The notes beneath the pieces are model-generated. The model saw only the letters and a list, made by a program, of their open reading frames with translations, did not search any database and was not told the origin of the DNA. This document shows positions 32,673-40,024 of a DNA stretch of 64,000 nucleotides, one piece after another; position 1 is the stretch's first letter; the number at the start of each line of letters is the position of its first letter. Both the position numbers and the translations under genes were made by a program. Source of the stretch: CAIYRG01 sp964494505 (GTDB lineage Bacteria; Pseudomonadota; Alphaproteobacteria; Micropepsales; Micropepsaceae); contig CAZBRO010000003.1 in the NCBI GenBank assembly GCA_964494505.1, positions 1 through 64,000 of the forward strand, given 5' to 3'.

Positions 32673-33445
32673 GCAACTGGCCGCTTGCAGCAGCGTCTCG
32701 CTTCGAGACCATCGGCGCAGGTACGACCGTCACTTCGGGCGGCGCCAACGCTTACGGAACGCCGGTCTCGATCGGCACCACGAGTTTCGCCTGGTCGGGA
32801 TTCTTCCTCGATCTCACCGCGCCCGCCAACGGCTCCTATCGAATTACCATAACGCTGGGAAGTGGCGGTCCCACCTTGGTCGAGGATTTGTTTCTGGATT
32901 TCGCCGGCAACAGCGGCGCCGGTGTTCCCGAGATCTGGTGCCCGGTGCATGTGCCCTCGGGTGCCGCGCTTTACGCGAAAATCCAATGCAGCGCGGCGAG
33001 CAGCACGCTGCATTTTTCCATCACCGGCTACCGGCAGGACTTTCCGGCGGAAGCAGGATTTTCGCGGGTTCTCTCCTGCACCGATTTTACCAACACCGTT
33101 CCCGCGAACAGCGTCACGGAAACGGGCAATACCGTCACCGGCCTCACGGTCATCCGTTCCTCGCTTCCCGCGAGAATGGCGGGACTCTGGGTGACGCCCT
33201 GCCGCGCCGGGGATTCGTCTCGCACGGCTTCCGACCTGACGGTGGATGTGTGCATCGGCGGCGCTGGTGCAGAACAGGTGCTTGCCACCAGGTTCTTCCG
33301 GCAGACGTCCACCTTTGTGCTGCCTCAGATCGCGCGCATTCCTTGCGATCTGCCGTCGGGCACCAGGCTTTCGTTCAGAGTTGCCTGCGGAAACGGTAGC
33401 GCCGCTGACAGCCTGTCCATGGCGGCATGGGGCGCGGCGGCATGA
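32669..33445 (+). CDS. hypothetical tail-region protein, beta-rich
   Basis: 258 residues from TTG 32669, which overlaps the preceding stop as TTGA; no later start explains the coding text LSNWPLAAASRFETIGAGTT. Repeating beta motifs (SWSGFFLDLTAP-like, LVEDLFLDFAGNSG, VPEIWCPVHVPSGAALYAK, then a second half beginning LPARMAGLWVTPCRAGD) suggest a duplicated jelly-roll. Probably a fibre or receptor-binding accessory; family not recognised. Confidence 0.65.
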   Translation: MSNWPLAAASRFETIGAGTTVTSGGANAYGTPVSIGTTSFAWSGFFLDLTAPANGSYRITITLGSGGPTLVEDLFLDFAGNSGAGVPEIWCPVHVPSGAALYAKIQCSAASSTLHFSITGYRQDFPAEAGFSRVLSCTDFTNTVPANSVTETGNTVTGLTVIRSSLPARMAGLWVTPCRAGDSSRTASDLTVDVCIGGAGAEQVLATRFFRQTSTFVLPQIARIPCDLPSGTRLSFRVACGNGSAADSLSMAAWGAAA

Positions 33446-33494
33446 TTAGGCTCCATGGCCTTGGCGGAGGACGCCGCCCGACGGGCACATCCTC

Positions 33495-33992
33495 ATGAGC
33501 TGGATTCGTTACGGCGCGTTCTACGCGCCGCGTATGGCGCTCCGCAGCGGTTCTATCGCCGTCACCGAAGCGCCCGATACGGCATCGGGCGCCATCGCCG
33601 TTGCGCTGCACCTTTCGGGTGCGGCCGGAGAGACCGGAGACGGATGTGCCGCGACGGGGCATGCGGCGTCCCATGTCTCGGCCGGACTTTACGAAGCGGG
33701 CGATGCCGGGCACGCCGATGCGCATGTTTCCCTTGCGGTGTCCGCGGGGCCCCATGAGGCGAACGACAACGCGGCCGCCGCCGGGCGGGTTGGGATTTCC
33801 GCATCCGCCACGCTTCAGGAATTGGCGGATCATTGTGCGTCGGGTGGGAATGTCGCCGGTCCCGCGGTCGTCGATCCGGATTTCCTGATTTCGGCCCGGC
33901 CGCGCCTGCGGCGGTTCACGCCCGATGCGCGAGTGCGCGGCGTCCGCGTGCGTCCGCGTGTCCGCGCCCTCATTCCAGCCAAGAGAGTCTGA
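33495..33992 (+). CDS. hypothetical alanine/glycine-rich tail-region protein
   Basis: 165 residues. Short hydrophobic start (MSWIRYGAFYAPRMAL), then an alanine- and glycine-rich repetitive middle (AATGHAASHVSAGLYEAGDA and similar) built from imperfect 20-residue units, and a strongly basic C-terminus (RPRLRRFTPDARVRGVRVR). Composition is biased and the frame competes with other open frames, so the call rests on its place between two coding genes and the absence of alternatives. Confidence 0.5.
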   Translation: MSWIRYGAFYAPRMALRSGSIAVTEAPDTASGAIAVALHLSGAAGETGDGCAATGHAASHVSAGLYEAGDAGHADAHVSLAVSAGPHEANDNAAAAGRVGISASATLQELADHCASGGNVAGPAVVDPDFLISARPRLRRFTPDARVRGVRVRPRVRALIPAKRV

Positions 33993-33993
33993 C

Positions 33994-34311
33994 ATGCAGA
34001 AATTCGATCCCACCACGCCGGACGGGCGTCCGCTGCTGTCTGTGGATTTTTCGCGCCTTCTGCCGGCGAGCGTGACCGTCGCGTCCGCGGCCGTGACCAT
34101 TCAGGTGCACGCGTTGTCTGCCCAACCCGATTCCGACCCGTCCGGGCGGCTCGACGGCGCGCCGATGCTGAGCAGCGACCATACCGTCATCTCCCAATGG
34201 TTTCGCGGCGGGATTGAGGACGTGGATTACGTCCTCACCTTCATCGCGACATTCAGCGACGGCCAGATCGAACCGGTCGAGGTCGAAATGCCGGTGCGCC
34301 GCTACCTCTGA
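33994..34311 (+). CDS. hypothetical phage protein
   Basis: 105 residues from ATG 33994. MQKFDPTTPDGRPLLSVDFS, then LPASVTVASAAVTIQVHAL and DYVLTFIATFSDGQIEPVEV, ending in MPVRRYL. This is a known type of small phage protein after tail fibre genes, perhaps a fibronectin- or BIg-like domain (DUF-type). The function is unknown. It lies 1 bp after the previous stop. Confidence 0.7.
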   Translation: MQKFDPTTPDGRPLLSVDFSRLLPASVTVASAAVTIQVHALSAQPDSDPSGRLDGAPMLSSDHTVISQWFRGGIEDVDYVLTFIATFSDGQIEPVEVEMPVRRYL

Positions 34312-34371
34312 AATCACCCTTTGTATCAATCAGCCCACGGACGTCCGCGGGCCCTTCCAAGGAGACTCGTC

Positions 34372-34542
34372 ATGCAAACGGTTTTGGATTTCCTGAACGG
34401 CAAAAAGACCTACCTGATCGCGTTCGTCGCCGCGGCGACCGCCGCCGCACAGGCGTTCGGCTATACGGTGCCCGATTGGGTCTACGCGATCGAAGGAGCG
34501 CTCGGCCTGGGCGCGCTGCGCGTGGCCGTCAGCAAGAGTTGA
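34372..34542 (+). CDS. small holin-like membrane protein
   Basis: 56 residues, MQTVLDFLNGKKTYLIAFVA followed by a helix (ATAAAQAFGYTVPDWVY) and a second weak hydrophobic stretch (AIEGALGLGALRVAV). The FLNGKKTYLIA start is common to a family of small phage membrane proteins near lysis genes. It may be a holin or a pinholin-like accessory; no endolysin is seen beside it apart from the tail peptidase. CAAGGAG precedes the ATG. Confidence 0.7.
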   Translation: MQTVLDFLNGKKTYLIAFVAAATAAAQAFGYTVPDWVYAIEGALGLGALRVAVSKS

Positions 34543-34545
34543 ACC

Positions 34546-34788
34546 GTGACATGGTTCAAGCTGTTCGAGTGGTTCGCGGCCGCCATCGCCAATCTGATGG
34601 GATGGCTGCTGGGATGGCTGCGCAATCGCGAACTGCTCGACGCCGGCGGGGCGGCGGAAGAGACGCAGCAGAAAGCCGCGCGCGATGAAATCGCCTTGGC
34701 CGATAAAGCGCGCGATACCTTGCGTGTTGAGCTTGGGCGCGATCCTTCAGGGTTGCGAGACGATGACGGTTTCCGGCGTCGCGATTGA
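34546..34788 (+). CDS. inner-membrane spanin-like protein
   Basis: 80 residues from GTG 34546. An N-terminal membrane helix (FKLFEWFAAAIANLMGWLLG) is followed by a charged helix (RELLDAGGAAEETQQKAARD, then EIALADKARDTLRVEL), the design of i-spanins. Its second half overlaps the lipoprotein gene in another frame, as in Rz/Rz1 pairs. The pair would fuse inner and outer membranes at the end of lysis. Family placement is by architecture. Confidence 0.65.
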   Translation: MTWFKLFEWFAAAIANLMGWLLGWLRNRELLDAGGAAEETQQKAARDEIALADKARDTLRVELGRDPSGLRDDDGFRRRD

Positions 34789-34927
34789 AGGGCGGGCATC
34801 GTTCTGTGCCATTGCAAGGCCGTTTCTATGGTCGGCGCGCGACACCGATGAAACCATCCGCCAAGCCAAGGAGCACAACGCGGTGGGCGCCATGCTCTGC
34901 GGCTGGGGCCGCGCCAAAGCACGCTAG
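34685..34927 (+). CDS. outer-membrane spanin-like lipoprotein, nested start
   Basis: 80 residues in the plus-one frame relative to the i-spanin-like gene. A basic start (MKSPWPIKRAIP) leads into CVLSLGAILQGC, where LQGC is a lipobox, then SFCAIARPFLWSARDTDETI and RQAKEHNAVGAMLCGW, a pattern I know from lysis regions of alphaproteobacterial phages. It overlaps the previous gene by 104 bp, as o-spanins do. It marks the right end of the particle cluster. Confidence 0.7.
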   Translation: MKSPWPIKRAIPCVLSLGAILQGCETMTVSGVAIEGRASFCAIARPFLWSARDTDETIRQAKEHNAVGAMLCGWGRAKAR

Positions 34928-34928
34928 C

Positions 34929-35108
34929 TTACAAATGTGTCCGGTATTCGAGATCGGCGCGGATGCGTTCGGCAAACGTCTTCAAGCGCTCCCCGATGTC
35001 GCCGCCCTCCGTGCCCTTCGCCCGCGCATGATCCGACAATTCGTCGAGTTTGTCGGCGAGTTCTCTGTAATAGGCTGCAACTTCACTGCTTGAACGCGAG
35101 AACTGCAT
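34929..35108 (-). CDS. 59-residue hypothetical protein converging on the GTA cluster
   Basis: Short gene from ATG at 35108 to TAA at 34929, two bases after the spanin stop. It reads MQFSRSSSEVAAYYRELADK, LDELSDHARAKGTEGGDIGE and RLKTFAERIRADLEYRTHL: two amphipathic helices, codon use like the neighbourhood. AAGGTCAGG lies upstream. No family recognised; it is probably a host gene that bounds the GTA cluster on the right. Confidence 0.55.
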   Translation of the reverse strand: MQFSRSSSEVAAYYRELADKLDELSDHARAKGTEGGDIGERLKTFAERIRADLEYRTHL

Positions 35109-35164
35109 CGGCCTGACCTTGATTTTGCCGGCGCGATATGCCGTGAAGCGGCGTGTTCCGACAG

Positions 35165-35181
35165 CTAGGTGTTCTACCTAG
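35165..35181. promoter_or_regulatory. small palindrome CTAGGT-N5-ACCTAG
   Basis: Perfect 6-bp arms at 35165-35170 and 35176-35181, between the 59-residue gene and the candidate small RNA. GTTC occurs three times around it but not with the N7 spacing of an alphaproteobacterial LexA box. It could be an operator for the 59-residue gene. Confidence 0.35.
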
Positions 35182-35201
35182 GTTGGTTCCAATATTTACG
35201 G

Positions 35202-35333
35202 AAAAGAAACCCGCGGGATCGTGTTCGAACCCGCGGGCTCTCTACCCTAAGACCGGTCCCGCGAGGAGGGGCGTTACACGAGAGACGGTCTTAAGCTCTT
35301 GTTGGGCTTAATCCTCATGGGCTGCCCTTATGT
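35202..35333 (-). ncRNA. candidate structured small RNA with intrinsic terminator
   Basis: On the minus strand, a promoter-like CTGCAT-N17-TTATAC (-10 at 35340-35345) leads into GGGCAGCCC, a hairpin TTAAGC/GCTTAA (35291-35311), a 7-bp stem AAGACCG/CGGTCTT (35249-35292) whose loop exposes CCCCTCCTC, and a terminator with arms CCCGCGGG and CCCGCGGG followed by TTTCTTTT (35202-35240). CCUCC in a loop is an anti-Shine-Dalgarno motif. There is no open frame in it. The opposite strand lacks a T run, so minus orientation is favoured. Family not recognised. Confidence 0.5.
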
Positions 35334-35422
35334 CTGCGCGTATAATCTCTCGGGCTGTCTGAATGCAGGCTGGCTGGCGCGTTCATTCTGAGTTCAGGCG
35401 CCGCAACGTAGAAATCGCACCC

Positions 35423-35950
35423 ATGCGGTATTTTGCGCCCCTGATTGTGAGCCTTCTGCTGGGCGCGTTTCTGTCATCGCCCTTGGAGGCACAACCGTTT
35501 CGCGCGCGTCAGGGCGTACAGTCCGGAACCGTCCGGTCCCTTGGCGAAATTCTCAATGGAATCAGACGCGAACGCCCCGGCAGCCTGTCCGACGTTCAGG
35601 GCCCCGTGGCGGGTCCGCAGGGCGAACCCCATTATCGCCTCAAATGGCTGACGCCGGACGGGCGCGTGCTTTGGCTCGATACCGATGCGCGAACCGGACG
35701 CGTGCTCGGCGTCGAGGGTGACGACCGGGGCCCTCCAGGTCCCTCGCGCGGGGGCTTCTTCACCCAGCGGCGCGGCAATTTTCCTCCAGACGAGTCTTCC
35801 GGACCGCCGCCAGGCTATGGTCCCGGCCCGCCTCCCGGTTATGATCGTGGGCCTCCGCCCGGCTATCAACGCGGGTTTCCCGGCCCCGGAGCCGGTCCGC
35901 CAGAGCCCGGACCCCGCGGCCGGTTCGGCCGTTATCGCAATGGACGCTGA
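35423..35950 (+). CDS. secreted PepSY-like protein upstream of a two-component system
   Basis: 175 residues from ATG 35423. Signal peptide (MRYFAPLIVSLLLGAFLSSP, cleavage after LEA), then a PepSY-like region (GTVRSLGEILNGIRRERPGS to RLKWLTPDGRVLWLDTDART) and a long proline/glycine tail with GPPPGY-type repeats. Small periplasmic PepSY proteins encoded before phoPQ/feuPQ-like genes often act on the sensor; that role is inferred here. It is followed after six bases by the response regulator gene. Confidence 0.8.
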   Translation: MRYFAPLIVSLLLGAFLSSPLEAQPFRARQGVQSGTVRSLGEILNGIRRERPGSLSDVQGPVAGPQGEPHYRLKWLTPDGRVLWLDTDARTGRVLGVEGDDRGPPGPSRGGFFTQRRGNFPPDESSGPPPGYGPGPPPGYDRGPPPGYQRGFPGPGAGPPEPGPRGRFGRYRNGR

Positions 35951-35956
35951 ACCATC

Positions 35957-36637
35957 ATGCGAATCCTCGTAGTTGAAGACGATCAGGACCTTCAGCGGCT
36001 TTTGAAAAAGGCGCTCGCCGACGCAGGTTATGTCGTCGACGTCGCCTCCGACGGCGAGGAAGGCCATTTCCTCGGCGACACGGAACCCTACGACGCTGTC
36101 ATTCTCGATCTCGGTCTGCCCAAGATGGATGGCGTGACTGTGCTCGAACGCTGGCGCAAAGCCGGACGCAAGATGCCCGTGCTGATACTGACCGCGCGGG
36201 ACCGCTGGAGCGACAAGGTGGCCGGTTTCGATGCCGGCGCCGATGATTACGTCGCCAAGCCCTTCTACACCGAGGAATTGCTGGCGCGGCTGCGGGCGCT
36301 GATGCGGCGGGCGGCCGGTATCGCATCGCCGGATATCGAGGTTGGCGCGCTTCGCATCGATACGCGCAGTTCGCGTGTGACGGTGGACGGCAATCCGGTG
36401 AAACTGACCTCGCTGGAATATCGCCTCCTCTCCTATCTCGCCCATCACAAGGGTCAGGTCCTCTCCCGCACCGACCTGGTCGAGCATCTCTATGACCAGG
36501 ATTTCGACCGTGATTCCAACACCATCGAGGTCTTCATCGGCCGCTTGCGCAAGAAGCTCGGCATCGACGTGATCCACACCGTCCGGGGGCTGGGCTATCG
36601 TCTGGACGAGCCGAGCGCGGTCGGGGAAACAAGCTGA
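35957..36637 (+). CDS. OmpR-family response regulator (FeuP/PhoP-like)
   Basis: 226 residues: receiver with acidic pocket ED (8-9), phospho-acceptor Asp in VILDLGLPKMDG (about D51), Thr in LTARD and Lys in AKPF, then an OmpR/PhoB winged helix ending VIHTVRGLGYRLDEP. The place before ccm genes and the sensor type match feuP of Rhizobiales. It would regulate envelope or cation responses; target genes cannot be told. The stop overlaps the frame of the kinase gene. Confidence 0.92.
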   Translation: MRILVVEDDQDLQRLLKKALADAGYVVDVASDGEEGHFLGDTEPYDAVILDLGLPKMDGVTVLERWRKAGRKMPVLILTARDRWSDKVAGFDAGADDYVAKPFYTEELLARLRALMRRAAGIASPDIEVGALRIDTRSSRVTVDGNPVKLTSLEYRLLSYLAHHKGQVLSRTDLVEHLYDQDFDRDSNTIEVFIGRLRKKLGIDVIHTVRGLGYRLDEPSAVGETS

Positions 36638-36681
36638 CGAGCGCCATTCCGCGGACGAATTCGCTGACGTTCCGGCTGATC

Positions 36682-38028
36682 GTGGGCGCGGCCATATGGA
36701 GCGTTCTTTGCCTCGTTGCCGGGGGCTTCGTGCTGTCGGGTATTTTCCGCGGCGCCGTGCAGGAGAGCATGGACGACCGCCTGAGCTTCGATCTCGATGG
36801 CCTGGTGGCGGCAGCCGAGGAGGACGCGCCTGAACATGTGACCTTGAACGAAGGGCGCTTCGCCGACCCGCGCTTCGAGCGGGTGTTCTCCGGCTGGTAT
36901 TGGCAAATCGAGCCCGATAGACCGCAGACGCGCGATATTCAGCCCGAGACTTCGCGTTCGCTCTGGGACCAGGTTCTCGCGCCCACGGAGCTGACGCCCG
37001 GCGCCAACAATTCGCTCTGGGGCTACGCCAACGGCCCGGACAATCAGCGCCTGCGCGTGCTCGTGCGGCGCATCGCGCTGCCGCGGACCGCAGAGGGCCG
37101 CGAAGACACGGAAACCTACCGCTTCACGGTCGCGGGCGACGTGACCGAGACCGAAGCCGACGTCGCACGCTTCAACCGTACGCTGTTCTGGTCTTTCGCC
37201 GCGTTCAGCCTCGGGCTGATCGCGGCCATCGCGATTCAGGTGCGCGTCGGCCTGATGCCGCTCCGGCGCGTCAGCGAGGCGCTCGTCCGGATCCGCGAGG
37301 GCCGCGCCCGGCGCCTCGAGGGTCAATTCCCCGCCGAAATCGCCCCGCTGGCCGGCGAGCTCAACAGCCTCATCGCCCATAGCGCCGAAGTGGTCGGCCG
37401 CGCGCGCGCCCATGTCGCCAATCTTGCCCATTTTCTCAAGACGCCGTTGACCGTGCTCGCGAATGAGGCGGCCGGTTCGTCCGGGCCGCTGGCGGAATCG
37501 GTATCGCGCCAAGTCACCTCCATGCGGCGGCAGGTCGACCATTATCTTGCGCGCGCGCGCGCGGCGGGTGCCCTCGATGTGCTGGGGAGCCGTACCGAAG
37601 TGGAGCCCGTGCTGAACGATCTCGCGCGCGTTCTGAAGCGCATGCATCCCGACAAGGAGCTTCTGATCGACATCGAGGTGACGCCGGGTCTCGCCTTTCG
37701 CGGCGAGCGCGAGGATCTGGAAGAAATGAGCGGCAATCTCGTCGACAATGCCTGCAAATGGGCGCGCGAGCGGATCACGGTCAAAGCCGGACCGCTTGAC
37801 CGCGGGCGGTTTTATCTGCGGGTCGAGGACGACGGGCACGGCCTTGCCCCCGGCGAGCGCGCTCGCGCCATGGAGCGGGGCGAGCGGCTGGACGAATCCG
37901 TGCCGGGAACGGGGCTCGGCCTGGCCATCGTGCGTGACATTGCCAAGCTTTACGGCGGCGATTTTGCCTTGGGCGAATCCAAGCTGGGCGGGCTTGAGGC
38001 GAAGCTCATTCTCCCCCGCGCGGCCTAA
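36682..38028 (+). CDS. sensor histidine kinase (FeuQ/PhoQ-like)
   Basis: About 448 residues from GTG 36682, but the coding text continues upstream (TSAIPRTNSLTFRLIV) as part of the first membrane helix. A CTG at 36634, overlapping the regulator stop as CTGA, may be the real start. Two membrane helices enclose a periplasmic sensor domain (SMDDRLSFDLDGLVAAAEED on). The HAMP region precedes NLAHFLKTPLTVL, where the H-box has HFLKTP in place of the usual HELRTP, as in the PhoQ group. ATP-binding boxes DNACKWA, DDGHG and GTGLGLAIV are complete. Confidence 0.9.
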   Translation: MGAAIWSVLCLVAGGFVLSGIFRGAVQESMDDRLSFDLDGLVAAAEEDAPEHVTLNEGRFADPRFERVFSGWYWQIEPDRPQTRDIQPETSRSLWDQVLAPTELTPGANNSLWGYANGPDNQRLRVLVRRIALPRTAEGREDTETYRFTVAGDVTETEADVARFNRTLFWSFAAFSLGLIAAIAIQVRVGLMPLRRVSEALVRIREGRARRLEGQFPAEIAPLAGELNSLIAHSAEVVGRARAHVANLAHFLKTPLTVLANEAAGSSGPLAESVSRQVTSMRRQVDHYLARARAAGALDVLGSRTEVEPVLNDLARVLKRMHPDKELLIDIEVTPGLAFRGEREDLEEMSGNLVDNACKWARERITVKAGPLDRGRFYLRVEDDGHGLAPGERARAMERGERLDESVPGTGLGLAIVRDIAKLYGGDFALGESKLGGLEAKLILPRAA

Positions 38029-38157
38029 GCGCGATTCACAAGCCGTTAAGGGATGAACGCCCAATCGCGGAAAACCTTTTTGATTCGGGCCCTTCGCCCC
38101 GACTGGACAATAAGCCATTAACTTTGCTCCGCTAATCTTGCAGGCGACACAAAAGGG

Positions 38158-39591
38158 GTGGACCCGCCCGTTGCGGGTCTGACAGCGATTTCACGCATGC
38201 TCAGTGCGGACAAACAGCTCTTGCTCAGCGGCTTTCTCGGCCGGCTGCCGGAGCATGTTGCCGCGCGTCTCGCCAAGGCCGTCGAGGTCGACCGGCTGAT
38301 CGGCGGCACCAATCTTCCGCACGAAGAGATCCTCCGCGCGCTCAGGCCGCAATTGCGCCAGTTGCCCGCGCGCGTGCGCATGCCCACGCCGCAGCGATTC
38401 TTCTGCCGGCCCTTCGAAGACATCCTGGTCGGCCCGCAGCGCACCATGAAACAAAAGGGCCGCATCGCGCGCAGTTCGATCGAGCCGGTGTGGGGCTGGC
38501 TCGCCAACGATCTGATGCCAGATCGCTATCGCGAAATCACCGAGGCCTTGCGCGAATCCATCCTCTATGACCGCGAAAACGAGATGGAGGAAAGGACACA
38601 GGAGCTGTGGAGCGAAAGCGCCGCGGCGCTGAAGGCCGCACTCGTGGGCGAGAAGAAGAAGGCCTTCGCTGCCAAGAAGCTCGGCGGCGTCGCGGCCGCA
38701 GAAGACGCGGCCGAAATGGCGCTCCTGCTCAGTGGCGCCAAGGAAGTCTCTGCGCTGCAGAAGCGGTTGCCCAAGCCCATTCCCAATCTGACGGAAGACG
38801 AGATCGTCTTCTTACGCGACACCTTCGACCGCTTGAGCGAAAGCGACGCCGATCTTGCGCTCTATATTCCCTTGATCGTGATGGGGCGGCTGGAGCGGCG
38901 CTGGGAAGTCTTACGCCTCGCTGCCGCCATTTCGCGCAAGACCACCGACACCCTCATCAGCAGCACCGATCTCGGGCTCGCAGGCGAACTTCTGTTCAGC
39001 GATCTCGACGAATACGTGAAGAAGGTGCAGTCGGTGCGGCCGACGGTTTTCGACGAAGTCGCGCTGCTTGCGAGCCTCGCGGGCTTCACCGAACTGTCGA
39101 CCGGCATGGTGAAGGAACTCGGCATCAGGCGTGACGGCAAATGGGGCCAGCGCCTGGCGAAGGACAGAAGTGCTTTGGCGCAGGTCGTGGAAGGCCTGCT
39201 CGAGCGCGGGCCCAAGGAGATACTTGCGGCCCTTCCGCCGGCGAAGCTCGGGGGCTTCGCGAGAAGTCAAAGGCCGCTCGATCTGTCGCGCCCACCGAAT
39301 GCCGATCATGTGGCCAAGGCCATGCGCTACGCGCATCTGATGGTGCACAGCAAGCCCTTTGCAGTGGCAGCCGCCTTCAGTGCGAAACTCAACGAGATCA
39401 CCGCCGAGGCCGCCGATACGTTGCGCAGCCACGCCGAGGACATGCTGCGCGAGATGCGTGCGAACCTGCCGGAGACGCGCGCCTGTGCCGAGGCGCATTG
39501 GGCGGTCGCGCTCGACCTCTGCACACTGGTGCTGGGGGAAGAGGAGACCGATCTTCTGCGCCGCCGCGCCCGCGTTCCGGCCGGGGCATAA
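38158..39591 (+). CDS. DUF2336-like hypothetical protein
   Basis: 477 residues, no membrane segment, strongly helical and alanine-rich, resembling HEAT-like DUF2336 proteins of alphaproteobacteria, although I am not certain of the family. Landmarks: LLSGFLGRLPEHVAARLAKA, LPARVRMPTPQRFFCRPFED, IEPVWGWLANDLMP and VFLRDTFDRLSESDADLAL. GTG 38158 follows AAAAGG; a later ATG at 38197 is possible. It replaces ccmI at the usual spot between feuQ and ccmE. Function unknown. Confidence 0.65.
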   Translation: MDPPVAGLTAISRMLSADKQLLLSGFLGRLPEHVAARLAKAVEVDRLIGGTNLPHEEILRALRPQLRQLPARVRMPTPQRFFCRPFEDILVGPQRTMKQKGRIARSSIEPVWGWLANDLMPDRYREITEALRESILYDRENEMEERTQELWSESAAALKAALVGEKKKAFAAKKLGGVAAAEDAAEMALLLSGAKEVSALQKRLPKPIPNLTEDEIVFLRDTFDRLSESDADLALYIPLIVMGRLERRWEVLRLAAAISRKTTDTLISSTDLGLAGELLFSDLDEYVKKVQSVRPTVFDEVALLASLAGFTELSTGMVKELGIRRDGKWGQRLAKDRSALAQVVEGLLERGPKEILAALPPAKLGGFARSQRPLDLSRPPNADHVAKAMRYAHLMVHSKPFAVAAAFSAKLNEITAEAADTLRSHAEDMLREMRANLPETRACAEAHWAVALDLCTLVLGEEETDLLRRRARVPAGA

Positions 39592-39634
39592 ACCGCTCTC
39601 GACGGCGCTCCGGCTTCGTGCCAGAAGGCCCTTC

Positions 39635-39979
39635 ATGGCGCCGAAGAAAAATCCGCTGAAGCTCAATCCGCTGCAACTGCGCACCCTCACTCTGCTGCAG
39701 GCCCTTGCCGGGCTGCCGGAGGCGGCCGAAGCAGGGCCGGCCGCGGGCGAGGTGACCATCACAAGTTTCCCGCACGCGCACGCCGATCATTTCCATCTTG
39801 GCGAAGCGGTGGTCAGCGGGCATGACGCGACCGGTCTTCTCAATGAGCCGGTCTGGAACGCGCTGACCCGGAAAGGTCTTGCGCGCAGCGCCTGGCCCGA
39901 TGCCATCACCCTGACGTCCGACGGGCTCGCCTACGACACGGGACTGAGGGACGAAATTCTCCACCGCTCCGGTCACTAG
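39635..39979 (+). CDS. hypothetical protein
   Basis: 114 residues from ATG 39635. Basic start MAPKKNPLKLNPLQLRTLTL, then a helix (LQALAGLPEAAEAGPAAGEV), FPHAHADHFHLGEAVVSGHD with a histidine-rich turn, and LARSAWPDAITLTSDGLAYD. The HAHADHFH cluster could bind a metal. I recall similar short alphaproteobacterial proteins of unknown function but no name. It runs towards the acylase gene, with a hairpin between the two stops. Confidence 0.7.
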   Translation: MAPKKNPLKLNPLQLRTLTLLQALAGLPEAAEAGPAAGEVTITSFPHAHADHFHLGEAVVSGHDATGLLNEPVWNALTRKGLARSAWPDAITLTSDGLAYDTGLRDEILHRSGH

Positions 39980-39994
39980 CAATCCATAAACGTC

Positions 39995-40021
39995 CTCACC
40001 CTGAGCTTGTCGAAGGGTGAG
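39995..40021. terminator. CTCACCCT..AGGGTGAG repeat hairpin between convergent genes
   Basis: CTCACCCT at 39995-40002 pairs with AGGGTGAG at 40014-40021 around GAGCTTGTCGA. It is the common alphaproteobacterial CCTGAGCTTGTCGAAGG repeat, also seen at 54285-54351. Placed between two stop codons it may act as a bidirectional terminator, but there is no T run. Confidence 0.5.
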
Positions 40022-40024
40022 CCT

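Noticed and set aside
35150..35195. LexA/SOS box suggested by repeated GTTC near the GTA end
   Set aside because: The spacings between GTTC copies are 12 and 11 bases, not the seven of the alphaproteobacterial SOS box.
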